A DNA stretch of 64,000 nt from Vanilla planifolia. Its lineage: Eukaryota > Streptophyta > Magnoliopsida > Asparagales > Orchidaceae. The stretch's first letter is position 1. Every line of letters starts with the position of its first letter. Positions 53,440-64,000 of the stretch are shown piece after piece. The notes beneath the pieces are model-generated. The model worked only from the letters and a program-made list of their open reading frames with translations. It ran no database searches and was not told the origin of the DNA. The stretch lies in the NCBI GenBank assembly GCA_023846275.1, contig JAIUJO010000090.1, forward strand, positions 172,053-236,052, in the 5' to 3' direction. The position numbers and the translations under genes were made by a program.

Positions 53440-53552
53440 TTGATGAATTTTTATATCAGTAAAACATGGATCAAATTGATAGGTGACACTAGGAGATAAC
53501 TCTAAGAAGGAGGCAATTAGAATTGGTAATATAAGTATGCTTAATCTCACAC
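53440..53552 (+). pseudogene. pol: pol remnant: C-terminal part of aspartic protease
   Basis: The frame GDNSKKEAIRIGNI (about 53491-53535) matches the 'FGDN.KG.IIGIGNI' stretch that follows the active site of copia proteases. Upstream 'KHGSN' may derive from the 'RHMTG' region. The catalytic Asp is not visible and stops interrupt the stretch. The protease would have cut the Gag-Pol polyprotein; this copy cannot. Confidence 0.6.
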
Positions 53553-53689
53553 TTTGAAATGTTTTATTTGATTTATGGATTACAATTTAATTTAACCGGG
53601 ACTAGTTAATTACGATATAATTGCTATTTATTAATTTTGAAATTAATTTTACAAAAATTTAAAAGATGATAAAATATTATTAGATGGTA

Positions 53690-54660
53690 AAACGAAAGGT
53701 GACACTTATGTCTTTAAGTTTCAAAAATTAGAAGTTACCGAAATACAATGCCCTGCTACACATTCAAGTCAAAATAATTTATGGCATAAAAGATAAGTTC
53801 ATGAAAGGTTATTCAGTCTTACAAAAATAAATAAGCTAGATATACATTAAGGTGTTCCTAAACAAAACAAACTAGGTGAAAAACGTCTAAAATAATCAAA
53901 AAAAGAAAGAAATCTAAATCTTCTTTTAAACCTAAAATTTAGAACCACCAGAAGGACTTTAAAGATAGTTTATTTAGACATTTTTTAACCCATATAACCC
54001 TTGAGTTTAAGTGGAAAGAAATATAGATTTATAATTTGTGATGACCTTTCTAAGTATACTTAGGTTGTATTTTTAATAACAAAAGTTAGACATTTGAAAA
54101 TGTTGCTAATTTGATGAAAGAGATAGAAAGACAAACCAATCTCAAATTAATTTATATTCAAAGTGATAATGGTAGTGAATTTAAGAATAAGGATTTCCAA
54201 TATTATAGTAAAGACAAATGAATAAGGCATCAATTTATGTGTTTTTATACACCTCAACAAAAAGGGAATATTGGAACAAAAGAAAGAACCTCCATAGCCA
54301 TGACTATGGTAACGTTAGTGGATTATAATCTTCCAAATTACTTTTATGCTAAGGCAATTAATAGGCCTATTATATAATAAATAAAGTTAACTTAAGGCCA
54401 ATAATTACGAATACCTCTCATGAGATATTTAAAAAGAAAAGGTCATATATTAGCTAATTTCATGTTTTATAATTCTTAATAATGAAAGAGCCAACTTGAG
54501 CATGTTTAGTGAAAAAGCAAGTGCAGGTATTTTCTTAGGATACTCCTCTTTTTTAGAAAGTTGATAGACTTTACAACATGGATTGGCTAAATATAGTGAA
54601 AGAAATTAATGTTTTGTTTGATGTGTCTATTTAGGAGACAAATAATAAAAATTTTGATGA
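53690..54660 (+). pseudogene. pol: pol remnant: GAG-pre-integrase and integrase
   Basis: The zinc-binding N-terminal region is recognised from LWHKR, a stop, then VHERLFSLTKINKLD (from about 53780). The catalytic core shows VYLDIF (first Asp codon 53977-53979) and IQSDNGSEF (second Asp codon 54165-54167). The third motif reads PQQKGNIGTKERT, where the family has a catalytic Glu but this copy has Gly. YNLPNYFYAKAIN and GIFLGYSS follow, typical of the C-terminal part of copia integrase, then INVLFD near 54620. Several stops interrupt the frame. Integrase inserts the cDNA into the genome; loss of the Glu alone would disable this one. Confidence 0.85.
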
Positions 54661-54979
54661 AGAGATAAAGTCTTTAAAAATCTTAGACTTAGGAGAGGGT
54701 AAAGGAAAAATAGGATGTAAAAAAGGAGAAGAGATTAGCCATCAATTACCTAAAGATCAGAAGTATCAAGGTTCTCATATAAAGGAATTAATAGTAATAA
54801 ATATTATTCTTGGAGTTAGGGCTATAGCTTCTATAAAAGAAATTGATATTGTTTTTCTTTCTTCCTCTGAACTAGTATCTATATAAGTACTTAATGATAA
54901 CTATTGGGTTTAAGTAGTAAATAAGGAGTTGCACCATCTTTAAAGAAACAAAGCATGAGAATTAGTTTCTAGGCTTATT

Positions 54980-55620
54980 GATCAATAAACAATTCGAACC
55001 AAATGAGCATTCAAAAATATATTAGAAAAAAATGAAGTGATAATTAGAAATAAATCTAGAATTTTTACTAATGGATATGATCAGGTTAAAGGGATTGATT
55101 TGTGTAGTCATTTACCCTTATAGAAAAATTACAGGCCATTCAACTTCTTTTTGTATGTTCATAACATAAAACTTGTATATAATTCCAAATTAGTGTAAAA
55201 GGTGTATTTTTAAAGGGGATAATAGAATAATGTGTGCATGAAAACAGCAAGGGGGTTTTGAGACCCATGCACATGGTGATTGTGTATATATGCTTAAGAA
55301 TACACTTTATGACCTTAACCAAGCTTCCTATTCATGGTATCATAAATTAAGTAATTATTTTATTGATAGTGGATTTTTTAAAGGAAAAGTACATACAACT
55401 TGATTCTTAAATATCTTTAAATGATTTTTATTGCATGTGCAAGTTTAAGTTAATGACAAAATGTTTGGAAGAATAAATAAAACTGTGTAAAGAAATTAGT
55501 GAATTAACAATAAAAGAGTTTGAGATGAGTATGATAGGTGGGTTGAATTTCTACTTTGGATTATAAGTTAGGAAATTAAAAATAAGATTTTTATTTCACA
55601 AACTAATAATTTAAAATAAT
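54980..55620 (+). pseudogene. pol: pol remnant: reverse transcriptase (RVT_2)
   Basis: The N-terminal motif AFKNILEKNEVIIRNKSRI...GYDQVKGID lies at about 54998-55105. MLKNTLYDLNQASYSWY and GFFKGK, matching the 'LKKALYGLKQAPRAWY' segment of copia RT, lie at about 55290-55385. The catalytic YVDD box is replaced at 55446-55457 by a stop, Val, Asn, Asp. A frameshift then leads to FEMSMIGGLNFYFGL (about 55518-55565), the usual segment after the active site. Part of the central RT (about 55110-55250) is poorly recognisable, so it may be deleted or scrambled. The enzyme would copy element RNA to DNA; this copy is dead. Confidence 0.88.
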
Positions 55621-55904
55621 TATTTGAGAACTTTTGGTATAAAAGTATAAAACATAAAGTGATTCTAATGAATCAATTTATTCATTTAAACTAAAATGAA
55701 AATGAGAAATCTATTGAACAAAAACTTTTTAGAGGTCTTATTTAATAAGAAGTTGAATATACATCTTATTTAATGTTTTCTTAAGTGCTAGATTCTAATC
55801 AAATCCTAAGGAAATACATCTAGTGGCAACTTAATAAACCTTGAAACTTTTAAAAGGTACATTGGATGTTCGTTTATGATACTGTAGAAATACTCTTTCA
55901 TATG

Positions 55905-56373
55905 ATTTTATAGGTTACATAGATTTAGACTTTGTAGGTTCTAGGATAGTTGGGAAAAGTACCTTAGATACATGACAACTACTAAAAATTTATCTAATTT
56001 CATGTTCAAACAAATGGAAAAATTGCATAACTTTATCGACCAGAGAAGTTGAGTATGTAGCGACAAAAGTTATGTTGCCCAAGCATTACGATCAACAAAA
56101 TGACTTCAAGGTTGTTGTTTAGATCCCTCACATACTCCAATTAGATTTTATTATATTAGTGCCTTGGGCTTATCTAAGAATAAGGATCATCAATGTAGGA
56201 CCAATCACATTGATATAAAATACCTTTTCATTGGAGATGAAGTAGCAAAAGGATTAGTAGAATTTGAATATATTCCTAACAAACAAGAATTGGCTAACAT
56301 TATTACTAAATGTCTTCTAAGAAATCAATTTCAAATCATAAAGAAAAAATTAGGTGTAATAGAGAATATATAA
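55905..56373 (+). pseudogene. pol: pol remnant: RNase H
   Basis: GYIDLDFVGSR..GKST (from about 55911) matches the 'GY.DADWAG....RKST' start of copia RNase H and keeps the Asp of the DLDF motif. After a stop, LSTREVEYVATKVM (about 56036-56075) matches 'LSTAEAEYIAA' with its conserved Glu. The end is the 69-codon open frame 56164-56373, with RTNHIDIKY, GDEVAKGLVEFEYIPNKQELANIITKCL and a stop. This last part is the best-preserved stretch of the element. RNase H would degrade the RNA strand during reverse transcription. Confidence 0.88.
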
Positions 56374-56398
56374 ATTATATCTCATGTTTGATATTATC

Positions 56399-56410
56399 AA
56401 AGGGGGAGAG
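56399..56410 (+). other. Polypurine tract (primary)
   Basis: AAAGGGGGAGAG lies 25 bp after the pol stop codon. It is the classical plus-strand primer of plant copia elements, whose usual context is 'TCAAAGGGGGAGA'. It is not immediately next to the 3' LTR, which starts about 150 bp later. Confidence 0.8.
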
Positions 56411-56426
56411 TGTATTATTTAGATAA

Positions 56427-56438
56427 GTGAGGGGGAGC
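56427..56438 (+). other. Second polypurine-like tract
   Basis: 'gtgagggggagc' repeats the GAGGGGGAG core 29 bp after the first tract. 'agagaaagagtaagga' follows near 56452. Several polypurine tracts upstream of the 3' LTR are a known feature of Sireviruses. Confidence 0.6.
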
Positions 56439-56562
56439 ACGTAATAAGTTAGAGAAAGAGTAAGGACGAGCATAAAACTTTTCATTTTTAATATCTTGTA
56501 TCATAATAATATATTTTTTATATATTTATATCTAGACCACTATGTGTTACCATCACTAAAAG

Positions 56563-58632
56563 TGATGCTATTTTTAGGTCATCCTTGTGTTTATTCTAAT
56601 GAGCTCGTTTATTATAAATCAAGTTTTGTTTTAAAAAGCAAGCAACTAACCTTTAAAGATGGTGAATTAATTGTCATCAAAGAACAACAGAGGGCTCAAA
56701 GAGCTTCTAGAATTGCAGACATGTGATTCAATTTTGATAAGGTTTTTTCTAATACAAAATAAAACATTTAATTAGTTGATTATAATGTAGTATCTATTCA
56801 TATCAACTTCAAATCCTACTCAAGCATCCAATTGCTTAATCATATCATTTATTTAGTAGACAAATAAGATTCATTTTCTTAATCTCTCCATCGTTTCCTT
56901 GATTAAATACAAATTGTGCATGCTAGGAAATTTTAATGTTAAATCAATTGTTAAAGTGCAAACTCTCGTGTGGAGCAAGCCTGTGTAGCAGCCACTGGCA
57001 ATCTTCATGTCAGATGATTGTAAAAAAAAATGAATATAGCTTGATCTCGATGATACTGCATTCTTGAACTTGATTGAGTAAAGAAAAAGATCAAGCTAGG
57101 GAGCACTTGAACTCAGTATGCATATTCATTTGGTTCGATCCATAATAACCTATATGCATCTACCAGGCCCAAGTGATGAAAACCCAAGCACACAAGGTGG
57201 GAGCCAATCTCAATTAGGCTCACTTATGATGCCCACCTAAATAATTATGATACAAAACTTTTTTTTTGATACTGTAATGTAGGACCATTCTTTAGATTTT
57301 TGATTGCGTCCAAAATTAGGATCGACTAAACAAGTCTATTCACACATTTTTGTGATCACATGGTAGATATTACCGCTACATTTAAAAGTACTGATCATGA
57401 TCCATCCTCATCTTCCATGAATTTCCTCCCAAAAAATCAATGATCAGACAACTACAATCTCATATGCCTTTATATCTTGCTTCTATGCTTTGATAGTATA
57501 ATAAATCTCAAGTCCAACTTCATTAGACGACTTTAGTTATTTCTACTCTTTGGAATATTTATCTTTTAATCTTCCAATGTGTTGAAATTATCAACTTTCA
57601 ATCTCATGATTCCTATCATTGCTGATGTAATCATTGATTAATCAAATAATTCAAATATTATCTAGCTTGATTAGGGGACCCACATCTAAACCTTCTTGAT
57701 ATAATGTTCTAGCTCTTCTACTTATACTATTTTTGATAAAATAGTCCAAGCTTCTCTGATTTACTCTAGTTGATCAATCCATCCTTCAAAATAGTAGATT
57801 CCCTAAATGTTGTGTTAGCCATTTATGAAAAATTATTTTAGGCCTTTTAGAGAAGTCATTTAAGGTATTTAGTAGTAGCTTCTTAAATAGCTTTTCCACA
57901 CCTTCAATTATACATAATCAAAATGTTTTTATAAATACCTAACTAATTAAAATAAAATGACTAATAAGTATGAATCAATATTTGAGATCCTAACAAAATA
58001 CTGCTTAATATTTTACTGGCATAAATTAGTAGCACATATGCTCTTTTTTTTCTAAACAGATCAAATTATTCTAACTAAGCCTGGTACCTCTAAACATTCA
58101 ATTTCTCATTCCCCTTCTTAAATTTAAGCTTGTTATACCTTATTTCAATAAACAACATGCATAAAAAATGGTACAAATTTATCAAAATTTTTTATCTTAT
58201 TGCATTTTTCCTTTTTTGTTAGCTTTGGTGGCCTAGCATTTGTGAAAGTCAATGTTTAGTTTGATCTTATTAAAAGTTGAGTCAAGGATGAACTTCCAAA
58301 TGCTCAAGTTGTAGTTCAACCTATAAGAGCTCATTAATTGGAGGTGAACAATAAGAAAATATCTTAAGTTGTGAACCTTTTTAGTTGTGTTATTTCTTAC
58401 TTGGTTGGGGTGTGTGTATGTTCTAATTTGAATTAAACCACCTAAAAATAATACTAACTCATCTTAAATTTTAACTCCATTTTTATTTCTCATATTAAAG
58501 TTAATATATATATAATGGTAAGGTTTTCAATGAACATAAAGTTAGTTTTAAAAAGTAAATGTAATAAAATATTATTTTAAAGTCCACAATACACCATCCT
58601 CCCCTCCTATTAGATTCACTTACTTATTTTCA
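56563..58632 (+). repeat. 3' LTR
   Basis: It starts around TGATGCTATTTTTAGGTC, matching 5' LTR TGTTAGGTC, and ends near TTATTTTCA. It is about 2.07 kb, longer than the 5' LTR mainly because of about 190 bp somewhere between 56840 and 57140 that has no partner in the 5' copy. The best-conserved segment is 57410-57435. The open frame 56496-56726 across its left edge is not a gene. Confidence 0.85.
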
Positions 58633-58648
58633 TTTTAATATAACATAA

Positions 58649-61600
58649 CACAGAATAAGAGGAACTTTACAATATAATGAAATCAATATAAGAAATTTGA
58701 AGAAATTAGATAAATTATGTTGCAAAGGTGACTTCCACAACATTAAAGAGACTGAGTTTAACATCATCAACTAGCAAATTAGATGAGAATAAAAAAATTA
58801 CAAAAATGATTATTTAATTATAGAATTTCATTGAGATAACAATGATGATGTTTGTTTTATTGAGATTAGACCATGATTATAATTATCATGAACAAGCAAA
58901 TTAAGTTACATAGATAACAATAAAATAGTATTTTAATTTTAAGTAAGAAAATATAAATACTAAAATAAGAGAAAGTGAAATAATATAATATAACTAAATC
59001 AAAGAAATCAATATGTCAAACAATTGGAGATTTAGAGTAACATAGTAATACAATCAAATCAAAATGAAAATTTCAAAAGAATTAGAAAAATTAGGTAAAA
59101 AAATTACATTTCAAGACATTAAAAAGAATAAGTTCAGCATCAGTGATCATAAAATTACATAAAAAGTTAAATGTGTTATAAAGCATGCCTAATAATATAA
59201 AATAATAAAGAATATAAAAATGAATATTTTGGTAAATAGTGCTCATCAACCTATTCTAATGATGTTTGTTTTGTATCGATCAAATAACATTCATAACAAC
59301 TACAAATTACCAAATTGAATAAACATAAATGATACAAAATTACTACTTTAATACCATGTAAATAAATATTAAAGCAAAAAGAGACAAATTTAAGCTATAT
59401 AATATAGCTAAAAAATATTTCTAAAAGGAAAATAATATGATATTTGGTATTACATATCAATATAACTTATAAAAATAAAATATTTAAAGAAATGAGATGA
59501 ATTGTATAAGAATATTGCATACCAAGGTTATGAGGAGATTGAGTGTAATAACTTCAAACATCAAATCAAGTAATAATCAAGATATCTTTAAATGCATGAA
59601 AAACAACACTTGTTTCATCTCCATTAAACCTAGTTTAGAAATATCATGAATAAAAATAATAATAAGGTTAAATTTAAATACTATGTAAATATATATTAAA
59701 GAAAAAATAACATAAATTAAAGTAATATAATATGACCAAGTCATAGAAATGTAAAGGTCAGATAGGAAGAAATTTGAGTTTCACCATATAATAAAAAAAT
59801 AAGAAATTTAAAGGAATAAGACAAATGACATAAGAAAGCTGCATTCTAAACACTGAAGAGTTCAAGTGTAATATCATCTACTACTAAATTAAGTACGAAT
59901 CAAGATATATGATAAAATATGTCTAATAAAATAAATTAATAAAATATTTTTTACAAATGAATATTTAGTTATATAAGGCTCAGTTATACATTTCTAATGA
60001 TATTTATTTTGTCATAATAAAAGCACATTTTTAATTACGAACAATAAGAAAAGATAAACATAAATAATAATAAACTATTATTTTAATATTAAGTAGAAAA
60101 TATCAATACTAAATTTAAACAAACTCAAGCAATGTAATACAACTAAATCAAAGGCTGATATTAACAAAATAAGAGGAGATTTAGAGATTCATAGTTATAT
60201 AATTAAATCAAAGAAAAACAATTAAAGAAACGAGGCATATTATATAAGAAAGACGCATTCTGAAATACTAAGAAGATTGAGTGTAACGTCATTTAACATT
60301 AAATTAGGTACAAGTTTGAATATTTCATAAAGCATGCCTTATAAAATGAAATAATAAGTAAACATTTAATTGGAGAGTGTTCATCAAGATTATTCTAACG
60401 ATGACTGTTTGATTATGTTTGACCTCGTTTAGAATTACTATCAATTATAAAATTAAATAACAAGAAATAATAATAAATTATTTCTATAATAATTACGTAA
60501 ATAAATATTAAATTTTTTATGAAATAAATCAAAGTAATATACTATAACCAATTAATAGAAATCTATAGAATAAATTATATCAGATTTTGACTTAGAAATT
60601 AATATAACCAAATAGAAGAAAACAATTTAAAGAAATGACCCAAAGTATATATTTCATTCCAAGAAACTCAAGAAATCGAGTCTAACAATTTTAATCATTA
60701 AATATGGTATGAATCAAAATGTTTGGCAAAGATTTATAAGAGTACTAGAGTGTAAATAATTTGTAAACATGAAAAAAGTTTAATTGGATCAATCCTATAG
60801 AGTTAATTCCATTGAAATTACTTTCATCTCAGTGGAACCTCAATTGGAATTACTATGAATAACAAAAATAAGTAAGAATAAACAAAATTAAATTATTATG
60901 ATAATGCTAAGTAAACATATATTAAAGGTAAAAGGACATAAATTGAAGTAAAGTAATATAAACAAATTAAAGGCATATAAAGCCCAAATGGTAGGAGACT
61001 TGGCGTTCCATAGCAAAATAGCACATCAAAGCAAAAAAGTTTATTGAATGAGGTCAACTATGCAAGAAAGTTTCATTCTATGATGAAAAAGGATATTTGG
61101 AGTATTATTTTGAATCATTAAATACAATATGAATTGAATTTTCTCATGAACTATCAAAAAACTCTAGAATATAAATTTTTTTAAAAATATAATAATAAAT
61201 ATTTTAATTAGATAATGCTCATCGAGACAACTCTAATGATGCTTTCTTTTTCTCAGTTAGACCCTTAGAATAATAGTAAAGCACCAATTAAAAAAGAGTA
61301 AATAGAATAAAATTATTATTTTTATACTAAGGGACTAAGAATAAAACTAAAAAGAGAAATTTTAATTATGTGATAGTAGATTTAGGGTAATGTGGTAATA
61401 TAATCAAACTAAAGGAAAAAAGTTTAATTAATGAGATAAATTATAAATGAAAGTTGGATTCCAAGGTATTTAGAAGGTAAGCATTAGCATCATTAACTAC
61501 CCTATCTAGCATTAATTAAAATATCACATAAAATATACCAAAACTAAAAAATAATTTTTTTTAAAATTAAAAGATGTAATTTTAATTTGACAGTGCTCAT

Positions 61601-64000
61601 CCAAACAAGCATGATGATGTTTTCTAGTCTCCATTAGATCTCGTTCAAAATCACTATTTTTATTGAATTAAGTATGTAGGAATAATAATAAAAATTTTGT
61701 ATCTCAATATTAAGTTAATATATATTAATATTGAGATGAGATAAATTAAAGTAATATAATAAAACCAAATCAAAGAGATGTAATGCTTAAATAAGAAGAG
61801 ATTAGGAATTATATAGTATTATAACCAAATTAAAATAAAAAATTGATCAAATAAGATGAACTATACAGGAAAATTGAATTTAGGATACTAAGGAGGTGTA
61901 GCATAAAATCCTCATATGGCAAATGAAAAATGAATACAAATATCTCATAAATGGTGCAAAAAATACATAAAGTAAAATATATAAAATAAAATAATATTTG
62001 AATGGATGGAGCTTATTAAGATGAGTGTAATGATATTTATTCATCACCATCAAACATGTTTTTTAGATATACTACAAATTATAGAATAAACTATGTAAAA
62101 ATATTATTAAATTTTTATTTAAATATCAAGCAAACATGTATTAAAGTTAAAATGAGAAAACTTAAAGTAATATGATTTAACTAAATCAAGGCAATATATG
62201 GGTCACATGAGAGGAGCATTTGACTTCCATAGTGACATTACCAAATCAAATCAAAATATTGGAAGAAATGTGATAAATTGTATGGTAAATTACTTTCCAA
62301 GACACCAAGGAGATTGAGTGTATTATCATTGATCATAAAATGAGGTATTAATGAATTATTTCACAAAGCATACTAAAAATTTAGGAAAGCAAAGTATTTC
62401 AAATTATTAAAATGAATATTTAGTTAGTTAAAGCTCATCAAAATGAGTCTAATGACACTTATTTCATCTCAATCAAACTTTTTCTAGAATTATTATAATT
62501 GTTAAATAAAATAAGATTAAATAAAAATATATTATTATTTTAATAATAAGTAAATATATGTAGTAAAAAAAATGGATATATTGAAGCTATATTATATTAC
62601 CAAATCCAAGACATGTAAAGCTAACATGATAAAAATGTTTGAGTTACATGCTAATATAAATGAATCTTAGCATCAAATTTAAAGAAATGAAACAAATTAT
62701 ATAAGAAAGTTGCATTCCAAGATAGTAAGAAGAAATTGCATAATATTCTTAATCGAAGGAAAAATGATTTCAAAATATTAAAACAAATCTTTAATTTGAA
62801 ACAGCTCAAGTTGTGCCCAATGATGTTATTTTCATCTCAATTACATGTTGTCTTGAATTACTATAAACTACAAAAATAGGAAAGCATAAATAATAATAAA
62901 TTATTATTTTAAAATTTAATAAATATATATTAAAGTTTGAATGAGATAAATTTAATCAGTGTTGTATAACAAAATCAAAGCATTGTAAAAGTCAAAAGGT
63001 GGAAAATTAGATTTTCATAGTAATATAACCAAATCAAAGTGAAAAATTAAACAAACGAAGTAAATTATGTGGGATTGTTAAATTTGACGATAATTAAAAG
63101 ATAGTGCACAACATCCTTAACCATCAAATAAGGAAAGAATTGGAATTTCTTATAAAATACATCAAAATTAAAGAAAATAACATAATTAAAAATATAAAAA
63201 TAAATTAAATATGATAGAGCTCAATTAGATTAGTCTAATGATATTTCTTTTAACTTAACCACAACCTATTTGGAATTACTTGTAATTATATATTTAAAAA
63301 ATTGTATATTGAATTAATTTTAAATAAATATGTATGAAAGTCTAAATATGGAAAGTTAAGAAAATATAATATAATAAAATAAAAAATTTGTAAAGGCTAA
63401 ATGTGTGTAGAATTCATATTTCGTAGTAATATAACAAAATTAAAGTAGGACATTTAAAGAAATAAGAGAACTTATATTCCAAATTTCCATTCCAAAATGC
63501 GAAGCCAATGAGATGCAACATCCTCAATCATTAAATTTAGTGCAAGTTGAAGTATCTACTAAACATAAGAAAAAAATACTATAAACTATTTTAGAAAAAT
63601 TAAAAATAAGTATTTAAAGAGATAGAGCTCATTAAGATGAGTCCAATGCTCTTGTTTCATCTTTGAAAGACATCAACTTATTATTATAAATGACCAAAGT
63701 ATATACGATTGAATTATAGTAAACTATATTTTAATATTAAGTAAAAATATTATAAAGGTAGAGTAAAAAAATTAAAGAATTATAATATAAATAAATCAAA
63801 ATGATATAAAGAAGAAAATATAAGAGATTGAAAATTAAATGGCAATATAATAAAAATAGAGTGAAAATTTTAAAAAGATTAGGCAAATTTACAAAGAGTT
63901 TAATTCTGAGATGATAAGGAGCTCAAGTATAATATTTTCGATCATCAAATTAGGTATGAATTGAAATTTCTTGTGAAGTGTGAAAAACAATAATGAATAA
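58649..64000 (-). repeat. ~400-bp satellite, minus-oriented block G
   Basis: The minus array resumes after the retrotransposon in the same orientation and in phase with block F. About thirteen monomers follow. The landmark 'gctcatcaa...gtctaatgatgtttgtttcatc' lies near 58835, 59240, 59610, 59985, 60380, 60800, 61215, 61595, 62010, 62430, 62800, 63215 and 63625, with spacing about 370-420 bp. The last unit is cut by the window end. No gene is visible; there is no open frame of note. Confidence 0.9.

Larger units (their letters stand above)
49492..58632 (+). mobile_element. Decayed Ty1/copia LTR retrotransposon (Sirevirus-like)
   Basis: This roughly 9.1-kb element has two related LTRs of about 1.9 and 2.1 kb flanking gag, protease, integrase, reverse transcriptase and RNase H remnants in the Ty1/copia order. 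It inserted into a minus-oriented satellite monomer: the left flank ends 'aaatttaaaggt' and the right flank resumes 'cacagaataagagga', the next part of the same monomer. The LTRs look only about two-thirds identical by eye, every domain has stops or frameshifts, and catalytic residues are missing, so it is old and cannot be autonomous. A UBN2-type gag, long LTRs and more than one polypurine tract before the 3' LTR suggest the Sirevirus (SIRE/Maximus) lineage; that assignment is inference. No clear target-site duplication remains, so the ends are uncertain by about 10 bp. Confidence 0.9.

Noticed and set aside
53350..53550. 66-codon minus-strand frame
   Set aside because: It is antisense to the protease remnant (GDNSKKEAIRIGNI on the plus strand).
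56496..56726. Possible envelope-like or extra gene between pol and the 3' LTR
   Set aside because: The frame crosses the LTR edge and shows no recognisable domain; only polypurine tracts and untranslated sequence are supported there.
49481..58655. Target-site duplication of the retrotransposon
   Set aside because: No matching 5-bp direct repeat could be placed on both sides; the ends are too decayed to choose a boundary.
1..64000. CRISPR-like regular repeats
   Set aside because: The repeat unit is about 400 bp and diverged with no unique spacers; the context is a plant satellite array.
1..64000. Bacterial, viral or organellar origin because of the very high A+T content
   Set aside because: There are no dense long genes, no rRNA or tRNA genes and no organellar genes. 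The copia element with UBN2 gag and the tandem array indicate a plant nuclear genome.

Overview
This window looks like nuclear heterochromatin from a flowering plant. It is extremely A+T-rich. About 54 of its 64 kb belong to one old tandem repeat family, and the only recognisable mobile element is a decayed Ty1/copia LTR retrotransposon of plant type. I see no intact host gene, no tRNA or rRNA gene, no CRISPR array and no telomeric repeat. Most open frames longer than 60 codons are chance frames in the satellite or remnants of the retrotransposon.

The satellite monomer is about 400 bp. Twenty-seven consecutive units between 9878 and 20185 average about 396 bp, and I estimate roughly 130 copies in the window. 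Copies are strongly diverged and many are truncated, so the array is old and poorly homogenised. In the T-rich orientation, called '+' here, the landmarks in order are: CTCGATCTCCTTAGTATC; GGAATGCAACTTTCC; CAATTTATCTCATTT; TTTGATTTGGTTATATTAC, which occurs twice about 60 bp apart; CAATTTATCTCATTT again; an A/T near-palindrome AATAATTTATTATTATTTAT; TAATTCATAGTAATTCCAAA; a dyad block (GTCCAAT, CGAGATGA, a spacer, ATTGGAC, TCATCTCG); an AATTAAATATT / TTTTATATTTT stretch; and CATGCTTTATGAGACATTTT.

Layout. The family runs in long same-orientation blocks that flip strand at least six times: 1-345 (-), 346-9800 (+, interrupted by a non-satellite island at 4186-5600), 9801-20595 (-), 20596-26215 (+), 26216-27015 (-, only about two monomers), 27016-41130 (+), 41131-49491 (-) and 58649-64000 (-). 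The blocks therefore form very large imperfect inverted repeats.

The island at 4186-5600 is less A+T-biased. On its minus strand it may carry a decayed leucine-rich-repeat (receptor-like protein) fragment. The interval 49492-58632 is a Sirevirus-like copia element on the + strand: 5' LTR, gag, protease, integrase, reverse transcriptase, RNase H, polypurine tracts and 3' LTR. It carries many stops and frameshifts and has lost catalytic residues. It split one minus-strand monomer, and the satellite resumes in phase on the far side.

The most interesting signals are the alternating giant inverted organisation and a conserved interleaved dyad in each monomer. The two arms of that dyad have changed together in several copies, although cytosine-deamination decay can explain part of this. 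All coordinates of block boundaries are by eye and good to about 20-50 bp.
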